Assembly (NCBI GenBank): GCA_029259535.1
Contig: JAPHEF010000012.1
Coordinates: forward strand, 1 to 41,670
DNA from: Alkanophaga liquidiphilum
GTDB lineage: Archaea > Halobacteriota > Syntropharchaeia > Alkanophagales > B39-G2
DNA: 41,670 nucleotides
Direction: 5' to 3'
In this document: in pieces, positions 18,365 through 26,528 of the stretch
Layout of the letters: each line of letters opens with the position of its first letter
How positions within the stretch are numbered: position 1 is the stretch's first letter
Notes under the pieces: generated by a model
The model's database searches: none
Told to the model about the DNA's origin: nothing
Seen by the model: the letters and a program-made list of their open reading frames with translations, nothing else
Made by a program: the position numbers and the translations under genes

Positions 18365-18493
18365 TCACATCACCTCCAGCTTTATCTTGTAAATCCAGAG
18401 CGTGACGTTTTCGTAACTTGCGTTGTAGGGCTCGAAAAGGAGGCGTTCCCACTTTAAAGAGATGCCTGGCGCCGCTATGGGGGCATTTAGCAC
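18365..18493 (-). pseudogene. C-terminal fragment of an extracellular-type protein
   Basis: From a GTG at 18493 the frame reads VLNAPIAAPGISLKWERLLF, then a segment with two N-x-S/T sequons (NAS, NVT) and WIYKIKLEVM before TGA. It looks like the last strands of a secreted beta-rich protein, similar in style to the surface proteins in this window. An in-frame stop lies just upstream of the GTG, so the body of the gene is gone. Confidence 0.3.
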
Positions 18494-18617
18494 GTTACGA
18501 CCGCCTCAGAATTTCACGGAGTGTAGCTGCGTCAAGAAAAATGTGAAACCACTGTCGAACACTACAAAAAAAGACAACAGTCCATAGTAGTAGTGTCAAG
18601 ATACGTCTGCGAGCGAA

Positions 18618-18658
18618 ATTTTTAATAAGTTTCCAACCCGTCAATGTTTAGGAGGTGA
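18618..18658 (+). promoter_or_regulatory. TATA-like box and strong ribosome binding site of the subtilase gene
   Basis: TTTTTAATAAGT (18619-18630) would place the transcript start near 18650, just before GGAGGTGA (18651-18658), which is 4 nt from ATG 18663. This is the strongest Shine-Dalgarno site in the window and suggests high translation. Confidence 0.55.
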
Positions 18659-18662
18659 CTCT

Positions 18663-20627
18663 ATGAAAAAGATTGCCGCAGTAATTCCTGTAGCTTTGGT
18701 ATTTATACTCTTTGGCATCTGCGTCATCGCCGCTGCGAGCATTGGTCCTGAGGATTTGCCTGCTGAGCTCGATAACATCGCAAAAACTGAGGGCGTAGCC
18801 GTGAAGATGGACGCTGCGGTGGCGAGTGTGGCGCTCGGCATCACGAAGACAGAAGCCGAAGCAAAGGCGTTTGCGCCCGATGCTCTCGACTTCGTGGACG
18901 GCAAGGCGAGAGTCGTCCTCGAGCTTGCAAACGAAGGCAAGAAAGCAGCACTCTCTCCAAAGCTTGAAAGGCTGGGCTGCGTCGTCGAGACTTCCTACAA
19001 AAACCTCGTTCAGGCGCTCGTCCCGCCGGAGCGGCTTAAAGACGTGGCGGCTCTCGACGAGGTTCTTTACGTGCGGGCGCCGCTGAAGCCATGCCTCCCA
19101 ACGGTCACGAGCGAGGGAGTTCCTATGATAAACGCTGACGACCTGCACGCTCTCGGCGTCACGGGCAGCGGCGTGAAGGTTGCGATTATAGACTTGGGCT
19201 TCGAGGGCTACGCTACGAACCCTGAACTCCCGGCATCGTGCATTGCAGAGGTAAAATCTTTCAGAGCTGACCACGACATCGAAGCGGGTGAGGTTCACGG
19301 GACGGCGTGCGCCGAGATTATCCACGACGTGGCGCCCGGCGCCCAGCTTTACCTCTTCAACTTCGGGACCGACGTTGAATACGCGAACGCCGTCGCTTAC
19401 GCCATCTCGAAGGGCGTTGACATAATCTCCGCGAGCCTCGGCTGGGTGAACGCCGGACCCTACGACGGCACCGGCTATATTTGCGACATCGCAAACGACG
19501 CACGTGCGCACGGCATCCTTTACGTGAACGCCGCCGGGAATCAAGCTGAGAAGCATTACGAAGGCACCTTCACAGACGCCGACAGCGACGGCTGGCACGA
19601 ATTCGCAACGCCTGACGAAACCATAGATCTCGGCTACTTGCCCGCAGGGACGCCCGTGACGCTTTATCTCAGCTGGGACGACTGGCCCTATTCAAATCAG
19701 GACTATGACCTCTATTTGTTGGTGGAGACCCTTACTGGGCTTCAAGAAGTAGCTGCATCCGAAAGTTCTCAGACAGGAACGCAGCCGCCGACCGAGGCGA
19801 TAGTTGGCACCTTGCTTGTATCCGGAAACTTCCACGTCGCCATTAAAAAATATCAGGCCACGAGGAACGTGAACTTCGAGCTTTACAGCTTCACGAACGA
19901 CTTTCCGGAATACGACGTGCCTGAGAGCAGCCTCTGCATCCCGGCGGATGCCGAGGGCGTTCTGACCGTCGGTGCCGTTTATTGGCAGACTGGTGTTTTA
20001 GAAGACTTCAGCTCGAGAGGTCCGACGAACGATGGCAGAACGAAGCCCGACGTTGTTGCGCCGGACGGCGTCTCAACGTTCGCCTACGGCGCCGGAAACT
20101 TTTACGGAACATCGGCTGCGACGCCACACGTTGCGGGCGCTGCTGCTTTGCTGAAGAGCGCGTATCCAACGCTTACTGCCGACGACCTCCAGTATTATCT
20201 GGAGAACACCGCCATCGACCTTGGGGTGCCGGGCAAGGATAATAACTACGGAGCGGGCCTGATCGACGTCCTTGCGGCTTACGATGCCATCTCAGGACCG
20301 ACAACTCCGACAGTGTCGATCTGGACGAACGAGCCGAGCTATACGGCGGGCGACGTCATGAACGTCGGACTTAGCGTCACGAACCCACTGGCAACACCTT
20401 ACAACTGCCGGTTTGCGGTCTGGCTCCAGATGCCAACAGGCGGCATAGTCGTGGTCATTAACACACTTGTGACGTTGCCCTCAGGGCTTAATTACAACAA
20501 CCCCGCGTTCCTGAGTTTTACGCTGCCGCCTTTGCCTTCAGGAAGCTACACGTGGCACGCTGCCATCATCGACCCAGCAACAGGAAGCTTCGTGGCGCAT
20601 GACACTGCCACTTGGACGTTCGCCTAA
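18663..20627 (+). CDS. Secreted subtilisin-like serine protease (S8 family)
   Basis: 654 residues. A signal peptide (KIAAVIPVALVFILFGICVI) is followed by a propeptide-like region to about 140. The S8 catalytic domain carries Asp177 (VAIIDLGFEG), His212 (GEVHGTACAE), oxyanion Asn293 (NAAGN) and Ser484 (YGTSAATPHVAGAAAL). An inserted beta-rich segment (about 300-420) separates the Asn and Ser parts. The C-terminal module (about 548-654) opens TVSIWTNEPSYTAGDVM and is homologous to the end of the PQQ protein at 6965. The Asp motif is D-L-G rather than the common D-T/S-G, but all triad residues are present, so an active extracellular protease is expected. It may degrade exogenous protein or mature surface proteins. 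No TM anchor is seen. Confidence 0.92.
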   Translation: MKKIAAVIPVALVFILFGICVIAAASIGPEDLPAELDNIAKTEGVAVKMDAAVASVALGITKTEAEAKAFAPDALDFVDGKARVVLELANEGKKAALSPKLERLGCVVETSYKNLVQALVPPERLKDVAALDEVLYVRAPLKPCLPTVTSEGVPMINADDLHALGVTGSGVKVAIIDLGFEGYATNPELPASCIAEVKSFRADHDIEAGEVHGTACAEIIHDVAPGAQLYLFNFGTDVEYANAVAYAISKGVDIISASLGWVNAGPYDGTGYICDIANDARAHGILYVNAAGNQAEKHYEGTFTDADSDGWHEFATPDETIDLGYLPAGTPVTLYLSWDDWPYSNQDYDLYLLVETLTGLQEVAASESSQTGTQPPTEAIVGTLLVSGNFHVAIKKYQATRNVNFELYSFTNDFPEYDVPESSLCIPADAEGVLTVGAVYWQTGVLEDFSSRGPTNDGRTKPDVVAPDGVSTFAYGAGNFYGTSAATPHVAGAAALLKSAYPTLTADDLQYYLENTAIDLGVPGKDNNYGAGLIDVLAAYDAISGPTTPTVSIWTNEPSYTAGDVMNVGLSVTNPLATPYNCRFAVWLQMPTGGIVVVINTLVTLPSGLNYNNPAFLSFTLPPLPSGSYTWHAAIIDPATGSFVAHDTATWTFA

Positions 20628-20705
20628 TTAGCCTCGTTCCGACTTGCCGCCGTAAATCCCCTCATTTCTTATTTTTAGCAAGGAGCGGCATAATAATTTA
20701 GGGAG

Positions 20706-21788
20706 ATGAGGAATTTAAAGGCTAAGAGGTTAGAGAGTTTGAGTTACGAGTTGCCGCTTGAGTATTTTGCGAAGGAGCCGTATCCGGCGCTGCTTGAGCG
20801 GATAATGCGACAGTCTTTGGAGCTACGGCTTGTCGGCGTCAGCGCTGCTGATGTGGAAACGCTCAGCGAGGTCGTTGAGAAGAGGCGTGCTGCCGCTCAC
20901 GTTGATGAGGACGTTATCATTTCGGGTGTTGATGGCGGCTCCAACGGAAAGAGCTGTGAGGGCATTTACGTGGGCGTCGCCTCCGCACTCGCCTATACAT
21001 CGCCGCTCAAGATCTTGAAGGACGAAAGTCCTACATCTGATGGCTCTGTTGTTTTAATAGATGCCGAGGACGGGGAGCAGCAGTGGCTCTCCCTGTTCGA
21101 GAGACATCTGACAGTCCGAGTCGCAGCGAGCGTCGTCGTAAATAGGCGACCAGACTGGCTCCTGCTGGACGGGGGCTTGATTCTGAGACCGCAGTATTTA
21201 AGGCTGCTCGAAGGCGTCGAGGAGGTTTACGACGAGGGCGTTTCCAAATACGTTCGCTACGAGGAGCGGCTGCATTCGTGCCTGACTGGGATGCTTCGGC
21301 TTTTGGAGCTGTGCGAGAGGCGGCACACGAAAATTTTGGGCGTGGTGAAGCGTCCGACCGCCCGCCTTCTTGCGGCGAAGGCGAACTGTAAACACCGCGA
21401 CAGCGTCCTCTTGGATAAATTTCTGGACGTCGGCGAGTTCGTGGTGCTGGACGTCGGCGAGAACCCGATGCTGCAGCGGTATGAAGAGGTTGCGGGAAAA
21501 AATTTTGAAATTCGGGTCGCCTATATAAAGACATCGAAGGCTAAGGGTCCGATAAGGGTGGAATTCCCAAAGAGCGTCGAGCCTGAGGAGGCGATGTCGC
21601 TGATACTCGCAGATTCCGACGTCGTCACCGGAGTCCCCGCACACATCCTACGGGCAGACAGCCTCGTCAGAATCCACAAGGATACCTTTAAGGCGGTGTT
21701 TTCAAGACTCGTCTGGAACAACCTGCACGCCCTGGAGATGCTACGCCCACAGCGAGGGGAGGAATTTGAGCTGGAGGTGCATATCTGA
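20706..21788 (+). CDS. nurA: NurA-type 5'-3' nuclease
   Basis: 360 residues with the NurA (RNase H-like) core. Asp76 in ISGVDGGSNGKS is the first metal ligand, DWLLLDGGLI carries the second acidic site, and the C-terminal DVVTGVPAHILRAD is also family-typical. NurA partners with the HerA translocase to resect double-strand breaks to 3' single-stranded ends, usually with Mre11-Rad50. Mre11 and Rad50 are not in this window. The gene overlaps herA by 23 nt. ATG 20706 has a GGGAG just upstream. Confidence 0.9.
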   Translation: MRNLKAKRLESLSYELPLEYFAKEPYPALLERIMRQSLELRLVGVSAADVETLSEVVEKRRAAAHVDEDVIISGVDGGSNGKSCEGIYVGVASALAYTSPLKILKDESPTSDGSVVLIDAEDGEQQWLSLFERHLTVRVAASVVVNRRPDWLLLDGGLILRPQYLRLLEGVEEVYDEGVSKYVRYEERLHSCLTGMLRLLELCERRHTKILGVVKRPTARLLAAKANCKHRDSVLLDKFLDVGEFVVLDVGENPMLQRYEEVAGKNFEIRVAYIKTSKAKGPIRVEFPKSVEPEEAMSLILADSDVVTGVPAHILRADSLVRIHKDTFKAVFSRLVWNNLHALEMLRPQRGEEFELEVHI

Positions 21789-23337
21789 CGCAGCCGCCGA
21801 CTACAGCGGCGGCGAGCGGGAAGATGTGGGCATTGTAATCTCGCCGAGCGGCATAGACGAGTTCACGGTGCTTCTGACTAAGGAGGGGGCGTTGCAGCGT
21901 GGCTCTTACTGCATGTTCGAGCATCCTGTGCGGCGAGGCATGCTGTGCTTAGCTCGAATCTTCGACGGCGAAGCGAACAATCCAGATATGCTACCGCTTT
22001 CCTTCGGACCGATTCTTGTGAAAAGCGGCGTGGAATTAGGCAGGGAGAAGGAAGTCGTTTTGTTAAAGGCAGAATTTTTAGGGTATATTGACGGGGGTTT
22101 TAAGAGCGCAGACTACCCGCCGCTGCCCGGTCAGAAGGTTTACGAGGCGTCTGCCGATGACGTTCGGGCGTTCTACACGAGCGCCGAGGGCATACAACTC
22201 ACGCTCGGCAGAGACCCGCACTCCGGGCTTGACCTGAGCTTTAGCGTGGATGCGATGACCAAGGGACACGTGGCAGTGTGCGGGATGACACGCTCCGGGA
22301 AGACGACGTTCGTGCTGAATTTGATAGCAAGGGGCGTGGAGCGGGGCTGCCACTTCCTCGTGATTGACCGCACCGCCGAATATATACAGCCGCTGTCGGA
22401 TGTCGGTGCTCGGGTTGCGGTGCGGATGCCTGAGGATTTTAAGGCGCTCTCAAGCATGGATGCTGCCAAGGTCGCCTCCTTCCTGAGGCTCGATGCGAAG
22501 AGCAGGAAAACGGATGCGAGGGTCGTCGAAGTCGTGCATTCGAGGGTGCGGCGGGTGGTCGCAGGGGAGCTGACGCCGGAGGAGCTTTGCGACGTCGCTT
22601 CCGTCTGGGAGGAGTGTGCAGAGGGAGAGCGGCGTAGCGACATGCGAGAACGCATGCTGCGCCTGCTCGAGGAGCGGGAGGCGTTGCTGCGACGCCTTGC
22701 CGAGATGAAAACGGAGCCAGATAGCGTCGTGGACCTCGTTAGGGACCATAAAATCACACTCCTCGACCTCTCCAAGGAGCGGGACATCGGCAGCCAGCAG
22801 CTCGCCATTTACAACGTGCTTCGTCCGCTTTTCGACCACGCAGTGGCGACGCAAGGCGAAGACCTGACTTGCATGGTCGTCGTAGAGGAAGCTCAGTTCT
22901 ACGCCCCGGAGCGCAGCGCCATAACCTACGGCGAGCACTGGAAACTCTCCACTGAAATCCTGACGGCGTGCCTCTCGCAACTCGGCGGCTTCAACGTCGG
23001 TTTTATCATCATCACACAGCGACCTGCTTACGTCAGCAAGGCGTTGCTCTCGCAGTGCAACACTTTCGTCATCTTCAGACTTATGAGTGGCGCCGACCAC
23101 GAACAAATCGCAAGCGTCACCGGCTACCCCCGCTACCGCATTAGCAAGCTCCTTAGCGGTCTTCCTGACCACACTGCCTACGTCATCGGCATGGCTTCCC
23201 CCTTCAACTTCCCCACCTTCATTGAAACCGTTAAAGAAAACAGAAAATACCCGAGGAAGGCGACGCTGACCCCCTCGCAAGTGATTGAGCGGATGAGAGC
23301 GGCGGCTTTAGAGCGCCGACCGCCATCAGGTGGCTGA
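21766..23337 (+). CDS. herA: HerA DNA translocase ATPase
   Basis: 523 residues. The N-terminal HAS-barrel (about 20-130, GIVISPSGIDEFTVLL) is followed by an FtsK/HerA RecA-like ATPase. Walker A GMTRSGKTT lies near 175, the Walker B strand is MVVVEEAQF (E-E instead of the usual D-E), and the sensor region IIITQRPAYVSKALLSQC and C-terminal VTGYPRYRISKLLSGLP are typical. A helical insertion (about 245-325) is charged and Arg/Glu-rich. It forms a hexamer that drives DNA into NurA. The TTG start follows GAGGGGAGGA inside the end of nurA. No ATG lies before the barrel, so TTG is required for a complete domain. Confidence 0.92.
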   Translation: MSWRCISDAAADYSGGEREDVGIVISPSGIDEFTVLLTKEGALQRGSYCMFEHPVRRGMLCLARIFDGEANNPDMLPLSFGPILVKSGVELGREKEVVLLKAEFLGYIDGGFKSADYPPLPGQKVYEASADDVRAFYTSAEGIQLTLGRDPHSGLDLSFSVDAMTKGHVAVCGMTRSGKTTFVLNLIARGVERGCHFLVIDRTAEYIQPLSDVGARVAVRMPEDFKALSSMDAAKVASFLRLDAKSRKTDARVVEVVHSRVRRVVAGELTPEELCDVASVWEECAEGERRSDMRERMLRLLEEREALLRRLAEMKTEPDSVVDLVRDHKITLLDLSKERDIGSQQLAIYNVLRPLFDHAVATQGEDLTCMVVVEEAQFYAPERSAITYGEHWKLSTEILTACLSQLGGFNVGFIIITQRPAYVSKALLSQCNTFVIFRLMSGADHEQIASVTGYPRYRISKLLSGLPDHTAYVIGMASPFNFPTFIETVKENRKYPRKATLTPSQVIERMRAAALERRPPSGG

Positions 23338-23416
23338 CTCTGCTCATATCCTCAAATGGCAGACTTAAATATGGGCAAGACTTAAAGACTCCTGAAGCAT
23401 GTAGGGGGAAGGAAAG

Positions 23417-24055
23417 ATGCAAGCTTCGAAAAATGCGATAAAAGAGAGTGTTGAGAGGTTTTTCTTAGTTCTTGGCTTCTCGCTGCTCTTTGGCATTATG
23501 ATTTTCCCTGAACTCCGTAACGGCATGGGCGTTGCGCTAGACGCCGTCTTCTCACCGCTCGTCCCGCTCTTCGGCTGTAACGTCTTGCTCGTCATTTTCG
23601 TGCTCGCCCTGTTAACGGGCGTCTACTCGGCGCTCATCCAGCATTACACGATTGACTGGACGCTCATGGAGAAGGCGAAAGAGTTCCAGAAACGGCTGCG
23701 GGAGCTTCAAAAAGAGTATTTGGAGGCAAAACGAGAAAATAATAAGTTCAAAATGAAAAAAATTGAAAAGGAGCGGTTAGAGCTAATGAAGGAGCAGACC
23801 CAGTTCTCGGGGGAGATGCTGAGGCAGCAGATGAAGCCCATGGCTTACATCAGCATCATCACGATCCCGCTGTTCATGTGGCTCTACTATTTCGTCTCGC
23901 AGAACGGCGAGATAATGCAGGCGGTCTTCCCGCTCGTCGGCGAAACCGACTTGACGGACTGGTGGTTTATATTCCCATACTGGGTCCTTTGGTATATCAT
24001 ATGCTCAATACCGATAGGGCAGCTCGTTAGGAAGTTTTTAGAGCTTCGCCGCTAG
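23417..24055 (+). CDS. DUF106 membrane protein, archaeal Oxa1/YidC-like insertase
   Basis: 212 residues with an N-terminal TM (FLVLGFSLLFGIMIF), a second TM (VLLVIFVLALLTGVYSALI), a long charged coiled coil (about 78-140, EKAKEFQKRLRELQKEY) and two C-terminal TMs. This three-TM-bundle-plus-coiled-coil layout is that of the Oxa1 superfamily (with Get1 and EMC3), which inserts membrane proteins co-translationally. In many archaea it lies between adk and cmk near secY. Here it directly precedes cmk, which supports the call. AGGGGGAAGGAAAG precedes the ATG. Confidence 0.88.
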   Translation: MQASKNAIKESVERFFLVLGFSLLFGIMIFPELRNGMGVALDAVFSPLVPLFGCNVLLVIFVLALLTGVYSALIQHYTIDWTLMEKAKEFQKRLRELQKEYLEAKRENNKFKMKKIEKERLELMKEQTQFSGEMLRQQMKPMAYISIITIPLFMWLYYFVSQNGEIMQAVFPLVGETDLTDWWFIFPYWVLWYIICSIPIGQLVRKFLELRR

Positions 24056-24062
24056 TGATAAC

Positions 24063-24599
24063 ATGAGAATCGTGATATGCGGGCTTCCGGGGAGCGGTAC
24101 GACGACAGCCGCAAGATTACTTTCAGAAAAGCTGCACATTAAGATGCTTTCGGCGGGCGAAGTCTTTAGGAGGTTCGCAAAGGAGCTTAACCTAAGCTTG
24201 GAGGATTTCAGCAAGCTCGCTGAGAAAGACGCAAGTTTTGACCGGCGGCTGGACGAGTTTCAAAAAGAATTAGCGATGCGTGAGCCGGACATAATCGTAG
24301 AGGGGCGAGTTTCGGCGTTCTTCGTTCCCGCAGACTTAAAGGTTTGGCTGGAGGCGCCTTTGGAGGTTAGAGCGGAAAGGGTAGGGAAAAGAGAGGGCAT
24401 CCCCTTTGAAAAGGCGCTTTCCGCCATCGTCGAGCGAGAGTGCTCCGAAAAGAGGCGTTACAAGGAGTATTACGAGATTAACTTGGAAGACCTCTCCACG
24501 TATGATTTAATTATAAACACCGCGAAATTCAACGAGAACGAGGTTGTCGAGATAATAATGGCTGCTGTGCGATGTTTGGGTGAGAGAAGTGAAGAGTGA
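24063..24599 (+). CDS. cmk: Cytidylate kinase, archaeal type
   Basis: 178 residues. Walker A is GLPGSGTTT at 8-16, the NMP-binding region has LSAGEVFRRFA, and a lid region contains ERECSEKRRYKEYY. It phosphorylates CMP/dCMP with ATP for pyrimidine nucleotide supply. Length and GSGTTT motif match the archaeal enzyme, not adenylate kinase. It is spaced 7 nt from the DUF106 gene and overlaps the isoprenyl synthase gene by 20 nt, so it sits inside an operon. Confidence 0.92.
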   Translation: MRIVICGLPGSGTTTAARLLSEKLHIKMLSAGEVFRRFAKELNLSLEDFSKLAEKDASFDRRLDEFQKELAMREPDIIVEGRVSAFFVPADLKVWLEAPLEVRAERVGKREGIPFEKALSAIVERECSEKRRYKEYYEINLEDLSTYDLIINTAKFNENEVVEIIMAAVRCLGERSEE

Positions 24600-25596
24600 G
24601 GCAGAATTAGAATTCCTTAAGAAATACGTGAAGGCGTTTAACAAGGCGTATTCCGGGTATTTGAGGAAGAGGAAGCCGACTCTGCTTTACGAGCCGATAA
24701 AGGATTTGCTTAGCAGAGGGGGGAAGCGACTGCGTCCGGCGTTATGCATGATGAGCTGCGAGCTCGTCGGAGGAGATTTAGAGCGGGCGTTGCCGACCGC
24801 CATTTGCCTTGAGCTGTTCCATAATTTTTCTTTAGTCCATGACGACATTCAAGACGGCAGCGTCCTGCGGCGGGGGCAGCCAACGCTGCATGTCAAATAC
24901 GGAATTCCCGCAGCGCTCAACGCCGGCGACGGGCTTTATTCGTTGGCATACAAAGCGTTGCTCCAGAATAAAGAGCGCTTCAGCAGTATGGAGACAGCAT
25001 GGAGGATTCTTGAAGTCTTTACGGAGATGAGCCTTAAGCTCGTCGAGGGGCAGGCGATGGACCTCGAGTTTAAAGAGCGCAAGGAGATGAGCGAGCCGCA
25101 ACTCATCGAGCACCTGAAGAAGAAGACGGGAGCGCTGTTCTCGGCGTCGGCGGAGTGCGGAGCGCTCGCTGGCGGCGCCGCCTTCGAGAATGCAAGGAAG
25201 CTGGGACGCTGCTGGGAAGCGGTGGGCATCGCCTTTCAGATACGGGATGACCTCTTAAACCTCACAGGCAACGAGGAGAAATACGGAAAGCGGATAGGCG
25301 AGGACATTTCCGAGGGTAAGCCGACGCTGATGCTCGTCCACTGCTTAGGGCGTTGCACCGAGGAAGACAAGAAAAAAATATATGCGGCGATGTCCGAATA
25401 CGATAAGAAGAAGATAAAAGCTGTCATCAGAATATTTGAGAAATACGGCTCGCTGGAGTATGCGGAGCGACGAGCTCGGGAGTTCCTTGAACGGGGGGTG
25501 CGGGGCATAAAAAGATTTAAGGCAGACGGCGTGAATGAAGAGATGAGAGAGAACATGGTGCAGCTTGCAAGATATTTCGTGGAACGGGAGCTTTAG
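24580..25596 (+). CDS. idsA: Short-chain trans-isoprenyl diphosphate synthase (GGPP/FPP type)
   Basis: 338 residues. The first aspartate-rich motif is DDIQD in VHDDIQDGSVLRRGQPT, with GGKRLRP upstream for IPP binding. The second motif is DDLLN (FQIRDDLLNLTG), with Asn in the last position. It condenses IPP with allylic diphosphates to make the C15-C20 chains of archaeal ether lipids. The exact chain length cannot be read with confidence. The GTG start at 24580 overlaps the end of cmk. A GTG at 24589 is an alternative. It ends 12 nt before rpsN. Confidence 0.92.
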   Translation: MREVKSEAELEFLKKYVKAFNKAYSGYLRKRKPTLLYEPIKDLLSRGGKRLRPALCMMSCELVGGDLERALPTAICLELFHNFSLVHDDIQDGSVLRRGQPTLHVKYGIPAALNAGDGLYSLAYKALLQNKERFSSMETAWRILEVFTEMSLKLVEGQAMDLEFKERKEMSEPQLIEHLKKKTGALFSASAECGALAGGAAFENARKLGRCWEAVGIAFQIRDDLLNLTGNEEKYGKRIGEDISEGKPTLMLVHCLGRCTEEDKKKIYAAMSEYDKKKIKAVIRIFEKYGSLEYAERRAREFLERGVRGIKRFKADGVNEEMRENMVQLARYFVEREL

Positions 25597-25608
25597 GGGG
25601 GGGTAAGA

Positions 25609-25770
25609 ATGGCAGAAAGCATGGTGAGCAAGAAAGAGTTCGGTAGAGGGGCGCACGCTTGCCGCCGATGCGGCAGGCGGGAGGGACTCATCCGGAAATA
25701 TCGCATTTACCTGTGTAGGCAGTGCTTCCGGGAAGTGGCGAAGGACATGGGCTTCAAGAAATATATGTGA
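25609..25770 (+). CDS. rpsN: 30S ribosomal protein uS14 (zinc-binding)
   Basis: 53 residues with C18-x2-C21 and C36-x2-C39 (HACRRCGR, LCRQCF), the zinc knuckle of archaeal S14. The typical ending DMGFKKYM follows. It binds the head of the small subunit. The start is preceded by a run of eight G (GGGGGGGG then TAAG). It is 12 nt after idsA and 9 nt before rpsH. In most archaea uS14 lies between uL5 and uS8 in the spc operon, and here the upstream genes are not ribosomal. Confidence 0.95.
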   Translation: MAESMVSKKEFGRGAHACRRCGRREGLIRKYRIYLCRQCFREVAKDMGFKKYM

Positions 25771-25779
25771 GGTGGTAAG

Positions 25780-26172
25780 GTGAGTTTGAACGACCCGCTT
25801 GCCGACGCCCTCTCGGCGATAAAAAATGCAGAACGGGTGGGCAAGAAGGAATGCATAATAAAGCCAGCGTCGAAGCTCATCGGCAACGTCCTTAAAATCA
25901 TGAAAGACGAGGGCTACATCGAGGAGTTCGAGCTCATAGACGACGGGAAAGCAGGCATCCTAAAAGTGATGCTTAAGGGCAGAATCAACAACTGTAACGC
26001 CATAAAGCCGAGGTTCCCGGTCAAAAAGGACGAGTTTGAGAAGTGGGAGCGCCGTTTTCTCCTCGCCAGAGACTTCGGCGTTCTCATAGTGACGACGTCA
26101 AAAGGCGTCATGACCCACCGCAAAGCCAAAGAACTCGGCATCGGCGGCAGCCTGTTGGCTTTCGTTTATTGA
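25780..26172 (+). CDS. rpsH: 30S ribosomal protein uS8
   Basis: 130 residues, full length. It begins MSLNDPLADALSAIKNAE and has the C-terminal GVMTHRKAKELGIGGSLLAF pattern that contacts 16S rRNA helix 21. GTG start at 25780 follows GAGGTGG. uL6 normally comes next, but here the sequence after the stop is decayed and non-ribosomal. Confidence 0.96.
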   Translation: MSLNDPLADALSAIKNAERVGKKECIIKPASKLIGNVLKIMKDEGYIEEFELIDDGKAGILKVMLKGRINNCNAIKPRFPVKKDEFEKWERRFLLARDFGVLIVTTSKGVMTHRKAKELGIGGSLLAFVY

Positions 26173-26177
26173 AATAC

Positions 26178-26528
26178 GTGAAATTATCGCCCCCCCCTTT
26201 GGCTGATGCGTTACGTCAGTTGTATGCTAGAAGCGGATACAGAATTAATCATCGTGATTCTTTGGATAAAAAGTGATGTCGGGTCTTGCGGATGGTCTTG
26301 AAGCGAGGGGGCTTCTGAACGACGTAAAAAAGTAGCCGCTCTTACGTATTTGGTGGAGGAGCGGGTTTCTAAAGGAAGGCGGGCGGGTTCCAACTGGCTG
26401 CACAACGTGCGACAAGCTCTTACTCCAAACCAAGTGGCGAGGAATGCTTTGCAGCGAATGGACGGTCAGCTCCGCCGAATAGGGAAACGTCTGCGGAGGT
26501 GGAGAGTTCCCCCTACCAAAAGTCCGTG
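26178..26528 (+). pseudogene. Multi-phase ORF joined by A-rich slippery sites, possibly decayed
   Basis: Three protein-like pieces follow each other in successive -1 phases. A GTG at 26178 opens 32 codons (KLSPPPLADALRQLYARSGY...) ending LDKK-TGA at 26274-26276. The second phase (MSGLADGLEARGLLNDVKK) ends with TAG at 26333-26335. The third runs VAALTYLVEERVSKGRRAG to TGA at 26526-26528. Both internal stops follow AAA-AAG, and the second is the exact heptamer A-AAA-AAG. The joined product would be about 116 residues, basic and helical, with no family I recognise. Either a decayed gene or a programmed frameshift would explain it. A run of eight C occurs near 26190. Confidence 0.35.

Larger units (their letters stand above)
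18042..18662. other. 620-bp gene-poor region with gene remnants and the subtilase promoter
   Basis: No full gene is supported. The minus strand holds two short protein-like stretches (18176-18361 and 18365-18493). The right end holds the TATA-like box and ribosome binding site of the subtilase. Between 18494 and 18610 I see nothing recognisable. Confidence 0.5.

Noticed and set aside
18648..19598. Long open frame of about 316 codons opposite the subtilase
   Set aside because: It is antisense to the catalytic Asp/His region of a clear S8 protease and shows no protein family features. It is a by-product of codon bias in GC-rich DNA.
22450..23280. Long open frame of about 276 codons opposite herA
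   Set aside because: Antisense to the HerA Walker B and C-terminal region, with no recognisable domain or ribosome binding site.
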